Shown: positions 44,051-53,278 of the stretch, piece by piece
Layout of the letters: each line of letters starts with the position of its first letter
Numbering within the stretch: position 1 is the first letter of the stretch
Notes under the pieces: generated by a model
What the model was told of the DNA's origin: nothing
What the model saw: the letters and a program-made list of their open reading frames with translations, nothing else
The model's database searches: none
Translations under genes and position numbers: made by a program
Assembly: GCF_000406165.1 (NCBI RefSeq)
Contig: NZ_CM001977.1
Location: 954,789-1,018,788, forward strand
DNA from: Dickeya zeae NCPPB 2538
GTDB lineage: Bacteria > Pseudomonadota > Gammaproteobacteria > Enterobacterales > Enterobacteriaceae
DNA length: 64,000 bases
Reading direction: 5' to 3'

Positions 44051-46609
44051 TTACAGCATGCCTTTTAATTTATATAACCAGTCCAGCGCCTGTCGCGGCG
44101 TCAGCGCATCGGGGTCGATAGACTCCAGCGCTTCCAGCGCTGGTGACGGCTCTTCCGGCGTGAGTAGCGCCAGTTGCGAGCCATCAACATGGCTGGCGGA
44201 GGCATGACCAGCCAGTGACTCCAGTTCTTTCAGCTTTTGTCTGGCCCGTTTGATGACCTCTTTGGGGACGCCAGCCAGTGCGGCCACTGCCAGTCCATAA
44301 CTCTTGCTGGCCGCCCCTTCCTGTACGCTGTGCATAAAGGCTATCGTGTCGCCGTGCTCCAGTGCGTCAAGATGGATATTGATCACCCCTTCCATTTTCT
44401 CCGGCAGGTTGGTCAGCTCGAAGTAGTGGGTGGCGAACAACGTCATGGCTTTGATGTTGTTTGCCAGCGCTTCGGCACAAGCCCAGGCCAGCGACAAACC
44501 ATCATAGGTGGAAGTGCCGCGCCCGATTTCATCCATCAGAACCAGGCTGTGTTCGGTGGCGTTATGCAGAATATTGGCGGTTTCCGTCATTTCCACCATA
44601 AAGGTGGATCGGCCAGACGCGAGGTCGTCAGCAGCACCAACGCGGGTAAAGATACGGTCAACCGGGCCAATGACGGCCTGTTCGGCCGGGACGTAACTGC
44701 CAATATGTGCCAGTAAGACAATTAACGCCGCCTGGCGCATGTAAGTGCTTTTCCCGCCCATATTGGGGCCGGTGATGATGAGCAGTCGACGCTGGGGTGA
44801 CAGTGACAAGGGGTTGGCAATAAACGGCTCGCTCAGTACCCGCTCGACGACGGGGTGACGGCCGCCGCTGATTCTGACCCCCGGTTTGTCACTCAGGGTC
44901 GGACAGACGTAATTCAGTGTGTCGGCACGCTCGGCCAGATTGCTCAGCACATCCAGTTCCGCCAGTGCTGCCGCACTTTGCTGGAGTTCCGCCAGATGCG
45001 GCAATAACAGGTCGAACAGCTCTTCATACAGCGCTTTTTCCAGCGCCAGCGCCTTGCCTTTTGAGGTGAGTACCTTATCTTCGTATTCTTTCAACTCGGG
45101 AATGATGTAACGCTCGGCGTTCTTGAGCGTCTGGCGGCGGACATAGTTCATCGGTACCAGGTGGCTTTGCCCACGGCTGACCTGAATGTAATAACCGTGT
45201 ACACCGTTAAAGCCGACTTTCAGCGTATCAATACCGAGCCGCTCACGTTCACGGATCTCCAGTTTATCCAGATAATCGCTGGCGCCGTCAGCCAGCATGC
45301 GCCATTCATCCAGCTCGTCGTTGTAGCCGCTGGCAATAACCCCACCGTCGCGCACCAACACCGGCGGTGTTTCTACCACGGCGCGCTCCAGCAGATCGCG
45401 CAGTTCATCGAAATGGCCGACATAGGCGCGCAGCTGCTGTACGGCTTCGGCGTTGACGGTTTCCAGCAGGGCATGGATATCCGGTAGTTGCTGAAACGCA
45501 TGGCGCATTCTGGCTAAGTCACGCGGGCGTGCGGAGCGTAACGCCAGACGCGCCAAAATACGTTCCAGGTCGCCGACCTGCCGCAGAAACGGTTGCAGTT
45601 CGGCGGCGGTATCCTGCAGCGCGCCGATAGCCTGTTGACGTTGCAGCAACGCCTGAGTATCGCGAATAGGGGCATGCAACCAACGCTTAAGCATACGGCT
45701 GCCCATCGCGGTCACGGTACAGTCGAGAACGGAGGCCAGTGTGTTGTCGACCCCACCAGACAGGTTCTGCGTCAGCTCCAGATTACGGCGGGTTGCCGCA
45801 TCCATAATAATGCCGTCCTGCTGGCGTTCCATGGTGATGCCACGGATATGCGGCAGCGATGTGCGCTGGGTATCTTTGGCGTACTGCAACAGACAACCCG
45901 CAGCACGCAGGCCCAGTCGGGCTTGCTCTACGCCAAAACCGGTCAGGTCACGGGTGCCAAATTGCAGGTTGAGCTGCTGGCGTGCGGTATCAAGCTCGAA
46001 TTCCCACAACGGACGGCGACGCAGCCCGTGGCGGTGTTCAATCAGGGACATCGCTTCAAACGTTTCCGGATAGAGCAGTTCCGCCGGGTTGGTGCGCTGC
46101 AACTCAGCCGCCATGGTTTCCTTATCAACCGGTTCTACCAGACGAAAACGACCGGAGCTGATATCCAGCGTGGCGTAACCAAATCCCCGGTTTTCCTGCC
46201 AAATAGCGGCCAGCAGGTTATCTTGTTTTTCCTGTAAAAGCGCTTCGTCACTGATGGTGCCGGGGGTAACGATACGCACCACTTTACGTTCTACCGGCCC
46301 TTTGCTGGTCGCCGGGTCGCCAATTTGTTCGCAAATGGCTACGGATTCGCCTAACTGCACCAGCCGGGCCAGATAGTTTTCTACCGCGTGATGAGGGACA
46401 CCGGCCATTGGAATCGGCTCACCCGCTGACGCGCCACGTTTGGTGAGCGAGATATCCAGCAATTGTGACGCGCGTTTGGCATCGTCATAAAACAGCTCAT
46501 AGAAGTCGCCCATACGGTAAAACAGCAAAATATCGGGATGCTGGGCTTTCAACTTCAGATACTGCTGCATCATGGGGGTGTGGGCGTCTAAACTCTCTGG
46601 TGTACTCAT
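44051..46609 (-). CDS. mutS: DNA mismatch repair protein MutS
   Basis: MutS recognises mismatches and recruits MutL. The 852-residue protein (E. coli 853) has the mismatch-wedge motif GDFYELF with Phe36 and Glu38 in domain I, the connector and lever domains, and the ATPase domain. The Walker A is GPNMGGKSTYMRQ near residue 613, followed by LMDEIGRGTSTYDGLS and FATHYFELTNLP. The C-terminal tetramerisation tail is kept (LTPRQALDWLYKLKGML). In E. coli mutS lies far from nlpE, so this is a junction of different gene blocks. Confidence 0.98.
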   Translation of the reverse strand: MSTPESLDAHTPMMQQYLKLKAQHPDILLFYRMGDFYELFYDDAKRASQLLDISLTKRGASAGEPIPMAGVPHHAVENYLARLVQLGESVAICEQIGDPATSKGPVERKVVRIVTPGTISDEALLQEKQDNLLAAIWQENRGFGYATLDISSGRFRLVEPVDKETMAAELQRTNPAELLYPETFEAMSLIEHRHGLRRRPLWEFELDTARQQLNLQFGTRDLTGFGVEQARLGLRAAGCLLQYAKDTQRTSLPHIRGITMERQQDGIIMDAATRRNLELTQNLSGGVDNTLASVLDCTVTAMGSRMLKRWLHAPIRDTQALLQRQQAIGALQDTAAELQPFLRQVGDLERILARLALRSARPRDLARMRHAFQQLPDIHALLETVNAEAVQQLRAYVGHFDELRDLLERAVVETPPVLVRDGGVIASGYNDELDEWRMLADGASDYLDKLEIRERERLGIDTLKVGFNGVHGYYIQVSRGQSHLVPMNYVRRQTLKNAERYIIPELKEYEDKVLTSKGKALALEKALYEELFDLLLPHLAELQQSAAALAELDVLSNLAERADTLNYVCPTLSDKPGVRISGGRHPVVERVLSEPFIANPLSLSPQRRLLIITGPNMGGKSTYMRQAALIVLLAHIGSYVPAEQAVIGPVDRIFTRVGAADDLASGRSTFMVEMTETANILHNATEHSLVLMDEIGRGTSTYDGLSLAWACAEALANNIKAMTLFATHYFELTNLPEKMEGVINIHLDALEHGDTIAFMHSVQEGAASKSYGLAVAALAGVPKEVIKRARQKLKELESLAGHASASHVDGSQLALLTPEEPSPALEALESIDPDALTPRQALDWLYKLKGML

Positions 46610-46988
46610 CGCGTTGTGATGTCCATCTTCTTAAATTTTAATGCGTTAATGATACCGGCGATGCTCATTAGCGCGCATGAAATCCTGTGTTGTACTGCTG
46701 GCCGGTTTGGTTATCACCCGGTGATTGGGCACATAGCCGACCTGCGTGGCTTTCATTCGTATGCAGGCTGCATGATAACGGAGTCTTCGAGGCAGGAAAA
46801 CAAGAGGGGACGCCGCATTCTTCGAGCGTGCTCGAAACAATCGCGTTTGGTGATGGCGGTGACGTGGTTATCGATGCAAATCGAGGCCTGGACTGCATAG
46901 CTGGCAACACTTCTCCCATTGTTGCCAGCTATACCTCAATGATCAAATATGACGTTCTGAACGTGATGCCGTCTCAGTGGCGTCTGTA
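46610..46988. other. non-coding gap upstream of mutS
   Basis: This 379-bp stretch between mutS and the chemotaxis gene, both on the minus strand, holds only short frames without recognisable homology, ribosome sites or consistent codon use. The mutS promoter must be here. No repeat or mobile-element end is visible. Confidence 0.6.
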
Positions 46989-48674
46989 TCAAAATGTTGA
47001 CCAATGTTCGGCCGCAGGTTCTGAGTGTTTGCGTGTAGCGTTTCTTCCCCTTGAAGAGCTCTGGCTGGACGTCAACAGAGGCGTTGCCTGATCCACGACT
47101 GTCAGGTATCCATGTTCGGTATTGGCCAGCGTTGTCGTGTTTTCCAGTTGGAATCGTCCCACCAACCCGGCAAGCAATTGCGACTGGTGGGTGAGGTTTT
47201 TCGCCGTTGTTGCACCTTTTTCGACCAGCGATGCGTTTTGTTGTGTCACGCGGTCGAGCTGCCCTACGGCATCGGTGATTTGGCTGATGGCGGAGACCTG
47301 TTCTTTTGCCGTGGAACTGATCTCTGTGATGAAGTCCGAGACTGTGCGTACTTGTGAAACGATGCTGTCCATTGATGCGCCAGCGCTTTCAACCAGATGC
47401 GAGCCGTTTTCGACTTTTTCCATACTGGAACTGATCAGTTTTTTGATTTCCTTAGCAGCTTCTGCACTGCGTTGGGCCAGTGAGCGAACTTCGCCCGCAA
47501 CAACGGCGAAACCGCGTCCTTGTTCACCGGCGCGAGCCGCTTCAACCGCAGCGTTCAGGGCCAGGATATTAGTCTGGAAGGCGATGCCGTCGATGATAGC
47601 GATGATCTCCGTGATTTGCTGGGCGCTGGTAGTGATGTCTTGCATGGTTGATATTACCTGATGCATCACGTCGCCACCTTGTTGCACCGTATCACGGGTT
47701 GATGACACCAGCATGGTGGCCTGCTCAGCTGTTTCCGCATTCTTTTGTACCGCAGAGCGAATCTCCATCATTGAAGCTGTAGTCTGCTGCAAGCTGGAAG
47801 CCTGCTCTTCCGTGCGTTTGCTCAGATCAACGTTGCCTGTGGATATCAGCATCGAATCGGTGAAAATCGCGTCGGAACTGGTACGCACCATAGAGACGAT
47901 ACTCAGCAGACTATCCTTCATTTCTGCCAACGCGTTGAGCATCTGCCGGGCTTCGTCGCGGCCATGTACGTGGATGTGGCAGGTCAGGTCACCCCCCGCA
48001 ATCTTCTGTGCAGTTTCGCAGGCATTCAATAACGGTGAGGCGACTGCGGTGTGCAGACGACGGCGTGCACCGATGTAAAGGGCTAAACACACGCATAGCG
48101 CACCGATGAGTACGCCCATGCTTGTTCTGGCGTTTGATGCTTCGATGGCATCAAAGGCCGCTAAATTTTTATCAGCGAAAGCGTTGGAAACCTCCACCGT
48201 CTTGTCCACCGCGGTGCGATGCGCTTCATAGAGCTTGTGTACGCCAGCCAGTCCCGCGCGCGCGGCTGCGTTATTGCCGGCGGCCAGCGGTTGCAGTACG
48301 TCACGGCGTGCGGCCTCAAGGAATTTCAGCGCGGCATCATGTTGTTCTCCCAAAAGGTATTGCTCAATACCGAAGGTCGGCGTCTTGCGCCAATAGTCCA
48401 CGCGGGTTGTATAGTCCTGGGCCAGTTTGTCGAACGTTTTTGTCGCTTCGCCCGGTGATAGCGAGCCATCAAGCCCTTGCGATAACGTCAGCCGGGCCTC
48501 AATCAGGTATAGCGGCGGTGGCAGGATATCCGCAGTGATGTCTTTGGCAGTGAAGATTTTGTTGGCCTGCTTGAGCATCTGCTGCCCTGACCACCAATTG
48601 ACAGCACCTTGCGTTAATACAGATCCTAGACCGACAAGCAGCAAAAAAAGCAGGATGGATCTTATCGATTTCAT
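46989..48674 (-). CDS. methyl-accepting chemotaxis protein
   Basis: A Tar/Tsr-type transmembrane receptor of 561 residues from the ATG at 48674 (preceded by AGAGGA). TM1 is at about residues 7-27, a periplasmic helical ligand domain follows, TM2 is near residue 195 (VLIGALCVCLALYIGA), and HAMP comes next. The signalling coiled coil has the hairpin tip GRGFAVVAGEVRSLAQRSAEAA. The C-terminus ends HWSTF, matching the xWxxF CheR/CheB docking pentapeptide, so it should be a high-abundance, self-adapting receptor. The ligand is unknown; the sensor domain resembles the Tar-like four-helix type. An upstream in-frame extension to 48761 is not needed. Confidence 0.92.
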   Translation of the reverse strand: MKSIRSILLFLLLVGLGSVLTQGAVNWWSGQQMLKQANKIFTAKDITADILPPPLYLIEARLTLSQGLDGSLSPGEATKTFDKLAQDYTTRVDYWRKTPTFGIEQYLLGEQHDAALKFLEAARRDVLQPLAAGNNAAARAGLAGVHKLYEAHRTAVDKTVEVSNAFADKNLAAFDAIEASNARTSMGVLIGALCVCLALYIGARRRLHTAVASPLLNACETAQKIAGGDLTCHIHVHGRDEARQMLNALAEMKDSLLSIVSMVRTSSDAIFTDSMLISTGNVDLSKRTEEQASSLQQTTASMMEIRSAVQKNAETAEQATMLVSSTRDTVQQGGDVMHQVISTMQDITTSAQQITEIIAIIDGIAFQTNILALNAAVEAARAGEQGRGFAVVAGEVRSLAQRSAEAAKEIKKLISSSMEKVENGSHLVESAGASMDSIVSQVRTVSDFITEISSTAKEQVSAISQITDAVGQLDRVTQQNASLVEKGATTAKNLTHQSQLLAGLVGRFQLENTTTLANTEHGYLTVVDQATPLLTSSQSSSRGRNATRKHSEPAAEHWSTF

Positions 48675-49121
48675 GGGGACATCCTCTGAGTAGCGTCCTG
48701 GCAGAGAGTTTTTCTGCACCCGAATTCGTTGCCAGCGAGAGGTTCGTGGCTGACTAAGCACACATGGTCAAATAGCAGACTCATCATCCTGCTCGTCATT
48801 CCTGAATGCGGCTCATGAATTCCTAAAATAATTGTAATCGTTCTGGCATATATTGCTCTGGGCAACAGCCATGATAATCGGTCATTTCAGGTTATTTTTA
48901 AGGGGGATGATCTGCTTGGTTGAGGATTTTATTTTTGTAAAACAATATTTTTGTCAGAGGGTTGTTGTCAGAAAGATTCCAGTCCACTACCGTGGGCTGG
49001 TTATATCGATTTGCTTCCCATCGATTAATGCAGCCCAGAATCAGTAATGTCTGCTAATGACTTTGGCCTTGCCCTGAAATAGGCTGAGCTGGGTACGTCC
49101 GTATACGTGGTCTGCCTGCCG
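48675..49121. other. non-coding gap upstream of the chemotaxis receptor
   Basis: A 447-bp region with no convincing gene. I looked for a sigma-28 promoter (TAAA, 15 bp, GCCGATAA) for the receptor on the minus strand and saw no good match. It turns A+T-rich around 48830-48960. Nothing further is recognised. Confidence 0.55.
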
Positions 49122-50012
49122 TCAACCCGGCCCCTCGCTTGCTGCTGCCAACAAAGGGACCAGTACATCGCTGATGGGGGTGGGAATACCATGTAGGTGA
49201 CCGTAGCGCTGGATCACGCCGTTGCGGATATCCCACTCCAGCGGGCGATTAGCCTGGCGGTCGGCGAGGATTGAGGTGCTTAAATCCGCAGGAGCATGAT
49301 GGAAAACATCAACGATCTCCTGAGGAACGCTATCGTCAAGTACCGCGCCTTGCGCACGTGCGACCGCCAGACATTCACGCAGATAGGACAGCGCCAGCTC
49401 AGTAATATCGTCACGTGAAAACATCCCGGCACGGCGATTCGCCAGAACCATCAGGCCGCCGACGGCATTTTGCAGCAGTTTGCGCCAGGCTACCGAGGTA
49501 AAGTCCGATGACAATTCCACTGCGCAGCGTGTGCCGTTGAGCGCATCAACGACTCGTTGTGCCTGAGGCACATCCGGCAGTGTCAGACGTGGTTTGGCGC
49601 GCAGCCAGACAGAGGCATCTGGCTCGCGTTGTGCCGGGAACCAGACGACTGATGGCAGTACCTGTGCGCCGTTGACCAAAGGAGTCAGTTGGGTTTTCTG
49701 CTCGACGCCATTTTGCAGTGCACACACGACGGTATTTTCATCGCACAGTGTCGCCAGCCAGTCGGTGCAGTCAGCCACCTGGGTCGTTTTCACCGCCAGA
49801 AACACCAAATCGAATGGATGATTGATCGTCGCAGGGTTGCTCAGTACCGGGCCCGGCACCACCACTTCACCGTCATCGTGGCGCAGAACTAACTGAGGAT
49901 GCGCGGTGCGCCCGCAAAGGACTGGCGTACGGTTAACGTCATGCAGTAGCGCCGCGATAGTGGTGCCGATAGCACCGGGGCCAATAAGCGCAATTGAAGG
50001 ATGGTCTGGCAT
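49122..50012 (-). CDS. ketopantoate reductase (PanE/ApbA) family oxidoreductase
   Basis: A 296-residue NADP-binding protein of the PanE/ApbA family. The N-terminal Rossmann motif is IALIGPGAIG (residues 7-16), then VFLAVKTTQV and CALQNGVEQ. The helical C-terminal domain contains the conserved lysine in VAWRKLLQNAVGG. Family members reduce 2-dehydropantoate to pantoate; many genomes carry several paralogues of unknown substrate, and this sits alone, away from pan genes. So a general 2-oxo acid reductase role is as likely as true PanE. Confidence 0.82.
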   Translation of the reverse strand: MPDHPSIALIGPGAIGTTIAALLHDVNRTPVLCGRTAHPQLVLRHDDGEVVVPGPVLSNPATINHPFDLVFLAVKTTQVADCTDWLATLCDENTVVCALQNGVEQKTQLTPLVNGAQVLPSVVWFPAQREPDASVWLRAKPRLTLPDVPQAQRVVDALNGTRCAVELSSDFTSVAWRKLLQNAVGGLMVLANRRAGMFSRDDITELALSYLRECLAVARAQGAVLDDSVPQEIVDVFHHAPADLSTSILADRQANRPLEWDIRNGVIQRYGHLHGIPTPISDVLVPLLAAASEGPG

Positions 50013-50169
50013 CTTGTCTCTCCGGATTTGACTAATTCATCACCAGTGTGCCGGTAGTCATCGTCGAGCGCAATTGGGTAGCGTTGGTACAGGTGTGCTT
50101 GTTGAACGTTTTAATCAGATGAAAGAAATACTGGATAATTACCTGTTAAGCATTGGACTGGGAATCATG

Positions 50170-50198
50170 GGGCGCTTGTTAGAGGAGCACAAGCGCCC
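50170..50198. repeat. 10-bp inverted repeat in an intergenic region
   Basis: GGGCGCTTGT / ACAAGCGCCC with a nine-base loop lies in the 280-bp gap between the PanE-like gene and the lipoprotein gene. It has no T-run. It overlaps a 31-codon frame (50119-50214) that I do not consider a gene. Confidence 0.45.
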
Positions 50199-50292
50199 TA
50201 TGAACCCTAAATAGCCCGGAGCCAGGTGAGTCTCAGCGAATAACTGAAACTCCAGAATTTCCAAAGGTACGCAGAATTAAAAATAGGCGTAT

Positions 50293-50793
50293 TTATAACA
50301 TATTGCCGAGTAGAGGGACGCGTGTATCCTTTGGTGGTTCTGGCTTCAGATGGGTTGGATCAATCTTGCAAATGCTATCAGCGACGATACCGATTAATGA
50401 CTCTTTTGGATATTTTTCCCATTGCCCGACAGTCTCTCGCTTTAAGATGGCATCACCTTGCCCCCAATACTGAGAAAAGTAGATGCGCTCAAACTGTGCA
50501 CGCTCTTGAGTATCGCAGTTAACAACGTTAATTACACGCGAGCTGGAGACATAAATAGGTGGCTCGGTTTGCACTCGTTTGGGCCCTATATAGTTATTAA
50601 TGAGAAAGAAACGGCGCAAATGTGTGTTGTTCTGATAGCTTGAAATACTACGCATGTCGGCATACGTGCCTCCCGTACTGTCTTCAAGCATCTTTAGTAG
50701 CCCCGCAGGGCGTGGACCAACAGTAGGTACTTTATTAGAGCTGGAACAGCCCGCAAGTAGCGTTAATGCAGTACATAGAATTAAGTATTTCAT
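50293..50793 (-). CDS. lipoprotein resembling surface-adhesin protein E
   Basis: A 166-residue lipoprotein with a clear lipobox (LLAGC, Cys16). The later part looks like the Adhesin_E-type fold: a CDT segment (VVNCDTQERAQFERIYFS), a W-G-Q turn, a VGQWEKYPKESLIGIVADSIC strand-helix pair, and two cysteines that could form a disulfide. Its ATG overlaps the stop of the upstream periplasmic-protein gene by one base, so the two are coupled. Function unknown; the fold assignment is by eye. Confidence 0.7.
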   Translation of the reverse strand: MKYLILCTALTLLAGCSSSNKVPTVGPRPAGLLKMLEDSTGGTYADMRSISSYQNNTHLRRFFLINNYIGPKRVQTEPPIYVSSSRVINVVNCDTQERAQFERIYFSQYWGQGDAILKRETVGQWEKYPKESLIGIVADSICKIDPTHLKPEPPKDTRVPLLGNML

Positions 50794-51392
50794 TATTTGT
50801 TTCCAGCCAGGTCCGGTCGCAGTGGAAGTAAATCACCTTGGGTTACGCTGCCTTGCACCGAACAGAGTAACCGGGTTTTGCCATTATTCGTGTCCAGTAG
50901 AGCAAGTTTTTCTATGCTGCCTTTGGCCGGAGCAATGCCACTGGCTGCACCTAGATTTGATCGCCATTCATGATCATCAGGACGTTTAATCATTGGATTA
51001 GAGATATATTCGTCGCCCGCTTTCTGCCAGTTAGCTTCCGGTAATGCCGCCATCACTGCTTTCGGTGATTCCTCGATAATTAATCCCCAGAAATAATATT
51101 TCCCTAGCTCTGCAAGGTCACTCTTTTCCGACCAATAACCGGAGAGTGTTAATTGCCCTACACGAACCGGTTGCGAGAACCACAGCATATCGCCGCCACC
51201 TTTGGGGGGTGTGAACCAGGCGTGCTGTGATTTGTCGGTGGTTAGTGGTACAACATTTTTAAACGTGGACTGCTGGCTATAGAGTTCGCTGAAAAAATTA
51301 CTGTCACAGTGCAGAAGGCTTTCTGGGAGCGTCTTGGCTTGGGCCGTTCCTATAGTGGTTACGGCTACGACCAGAGCGAATAGAGATTTCAT
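50793..51392 (-). CDS. periplasmic protein of unknown function
   Basis: A 199-residue protein with a Sec signal peptide (MKSLFALVVAVTTIGTAQA, cut after residue 19) and two cysteines (LLHCDSNFFSEL, TRLLCSVQG) that probably pair. I do not recognise the family. It is translationally coupled to the downstream lipoprotein gene (1-base overlap), which suggests the two products work together in the envelope. A+T-rich spacer upstream (51393-51482) probably contains the promoter. Confidence 0.7.
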   Translation of the reverse strand: MKSLFALVVAVTTIGTAQAKTLPESLLHCDSNFFSELYSQQSTFKNVVPLTTDKSQHAWFTPPKGGGDMLWFSQPVRVGQLTLSGYWSEKSDLAELGKYYFWGLIIEESPKAVMAALPEANWQKAGDEYISNPMIKRPDDHEWRSNLGAASGIAPAKGSIEKLALLDTNNGKTRLLCSVQGSVTQGDLLPLRPDLAGNK

Positions 51393-51482
51393 AAAACATC
51401 CTACTATTATGGGTAATTTATTTATTGGGTGGGTGAAATAATTTTACCGTATTCCAGATAATAAAAATCTGTCTAAAGTCAT

Positions 51483-52331
51483 TCACCTGCGTAATGCCGA
51501 TGGCACGATGCCGAAGCGGCGGCGGAAAGCGGCAGTGAATTTGCTGTGAGATTCGTAACCGACATCAAGGGCGATGGCGGCAACCGAGCGTTCGGATGAC
51601 TGTAATAGCACCATGGCGGTTTCCAGCCGGGTTTCGCGTACGCAGCGGGTAATGGTGTTGTCTTCCTGCGCCAGTCGGCGGTTCAGGGTGCTGATGGTGG
51701 TAGAGAGCGCCTGTGCTACCCGACCAGCCGACCAGTCATCATACGGGCGTTGTGCCACCAGCCGACGCACGCGCTCACTCCAGTTCATCGTCACTGGCGG
51801 GGCCAGTACCACGCCAGCGTGCTCAGCCAGTAGTAACAACACCTCCAGCATTCGGTGTTCGCTCAGTGTGGCTGAACCGCCTACATCGCGTAGTGCATCG
51901 ACAGTGCGTAAAAATGCGGTTTTGATAGCGGCGTTATCCGCCACTCTGGCAACACGGCGTAGCGGTTCCAGTGCGGCAAACTGACCGAAAGACTGGTAAA
52001 AATGGGTTATCGTCTCGGGTTGCAGGTTGAGGATCTGCGCCACATAGCGCCCTTGTGGCGCGGGGTCGTTGACAACATCCCATTGGGTGCCGCGTGGCAA
52101 GATGAATATTTCTCCCGTCGCAAAATCAGTGCGGCCTTCCGGTGCCAGCAGCTGCTTGGTGCCGGAAACGACTAGCCCAATCAGGTCAGCCCGAATGACC
52201 ACGGTGCGCAATGCGTATTGGCTACGGGCAATAATCTGATGTAAAAGCAGCGGGCTGGTTGCAGCGTGTCGAGGGATAGGCTCGACGGGATTCGTCAGGG
52301 ACAAGGCAGCATGATGGTGGGTGAGCGTCAT
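51483..52331 (-). CDS. AraC-family transcriptional regulator
   Basis: A 282-residue regulator with an N-terminal cupin-like sensing domain (LLAPEGRTDFATGEIFILPRGTQW is part of it) and a C-terminal pair of HTH motifs: WSAGRVAQALSTTISTLNRRL (about residues 213-233) and RSVAAIALDVGYESHSKFTAAFRRRFG (about 250-276). It resembles the AraC subgroup that senses small molecules or envelope stress. It is divergent from the secreted YbhB/YbcL-like gene across 188 bp, so it may control that gene; this is inferred from position only. Confidence 0.85.
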   Translation of the reverse strand: MTLTHHHAALSLTNPVEPIPRHAATSPLLLHQIIARSQYALRTVVIRADLIGLVVSGTKQLLAPEGRTDFATGEIFILPRGTQWDVVNDPAPQGRYVAQILNLQPETITHFYQSFGQFAALEPLRRVARVADNAAIKTAFLRTVDALRDVGGSATLSEHRMLEVLLLLAEHAGVVLAPPVTMNWSERVRRLVAQRPYDDWSAGRVAQALSTTISTLNRRLAQEDNTITRCVRETRLETAMVLLQSSERSVAAIALDVGYESHSKFTAAFRRRFGIVPSALRR

Positions 52332-52519
52332 CCCGTATCGTTATCCGTGGTGAAAATGGAGTAGAGATTGCACGAACCGGAACAACGGGAACAAGGGTGG
52401 TTCGCTACTATTGTTATCACAGTTTTTAGTGTGTGCTGACACTCATCGTCAAGGCGTTGCCGTTTGAAAAACGCGGTGAGTGACGGCCCAAGCCTACCAT
52501 GAATAACAGGAGTATCGAT

Positions 52520-53101
52520 ATGAAAACCGGTTTGCGGATGACCCGTTCCTGCGTTTCGTTATTTGCTGGTGCCATCATGACTGCTGCCGCAGCCCATGCG
52601 GATACGCTGACGTTGTCCAGCCCGGCAATCGCGCCGAACAGTACGCTGCCTGCCAGCTTTGAATTTAACGGTTTTGGCTGCAGCGGGCAGAACCAGTCCC
52701 CTGCGCTGAACTGGCATGGCGCACCAGCAGGTACCCAGAGTTTTGCCGTTACCGTTTATGACCCGGACGCACCGACAGGGTCTGGCTGGTGGCACTGGAT
52801 GGTTATCAATATTCCCGCGAATGTACAAAGCCTTGCCACTAACGCAGGCGAGATTAGCGGTAAGCACTTGCCAACCGGTGCCAGCCAGGTGCGTATTGAC
52901 TACGGGGTGGCGGCATGGGGTGGTGTCTGCCCGCCAGCAGGTGATAAACCGCATCGGTATATTTTCACCGTGTACGCACTGAAAACCAAAACGCTGGATG
53001 TGCCTAAAGACGCGAATCCGGCACTTGGCGGCTTTATGATCAACGCCAATACGCTGGCCAAAGCCAGTTTCACGGCTTACTACGGCCGTCCGGCGCAATA
53101 A
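52520..53101 (+). CDS. secreted YbhB/YbcL (PEBP-like) protein
   Basis: A 193-residue phosphatidylethanolamine-binding-protein-like protein with a Sec signal (cut near AAAHA-DT). The ligand-pocket motifs are VYDPDAPTGSGWWHWMVINI (Asp-Pro-Asp-x-Pro), GVCPPAGDKPHRYIFTVYAL, and a conserved HW. E. coli YbcL is secreted and modulates host responses in one pathotype, but most homologues have no known role. The start at 52520 follows AGGAG; seven codons upstream are open but lack a ribosome site. Confidence 0.88.
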   Translation: MKTGLRMTRSCVSLFAGAIMTAAAAHADTLTLSSPAIAPNSTLPASFEFNGFGCSGQNQSPALNWHGAPAGTQSFAVTVYDPDAPTGSGWWHWMVINIPANVQSLATNAGEISGKHLPTGASQVRIDYGVAAWGGVCPPAGDKPHRYIFTVYALKTKTLDVPKDANPALGGFMINANTLAKASFTAYYGRPAQ

Positions 53102-53116
53102 TGGCTATCCGGTTTT

Positions 53117-53140
53117 CCCCGTCAGAAGGCGGGGATATTT
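53117..53140 (+). terminator. weak terminator after the YbhB-like gene
   Basis: CCCCGTC / GGCGGGG with an AGAA loop (one G-T pair) is followed by ATATTTATT. It lies 15 bases after the stop. Confidence 0.5.
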
Positions 53141-53158
53141 ATTGGGGGGGAACCTGTG

Positions 53159-53278
53159 ATGCGAGATTTTGAAAAGGAATGGGCCAGTCTATCCTTTGAC
53201 GATAATCACCGTTTACTACCCAACTTGCTTACACTGAGAGACGGTGGTTGTCTCGTTTGCCGACCGCTGTACTATTGA
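53159..53278 (+). CDS. possible 39-residue ORF at the cluster border
   Basis: An ATG after a run of G residues (GGGGGGGAACCTGTG) opens a 39-codon frame, MRDFEKEWASL..., ending at a TGA inside the 3' end of the hydroxylase gene on the other strand (7-base overlap). The C-terminal part has a Cys-x3-Cys pattern (GGCLVCRPLYY). No family is recognised. It could be a real small gene, a remnant of a longer gene lost when the downstream cluster was gained, or chance. Confidence 0.25.
   Translation: MRDFEKEWASLSFDDNHRLLPNLLTLRDGGCLVCRPLYY

Noticed and set aside
50119..50214. 31-codon plus-strand ORF
   Set aside because: No ribosome site, contains a hairpin, and no similarity to anything known; probably chance.
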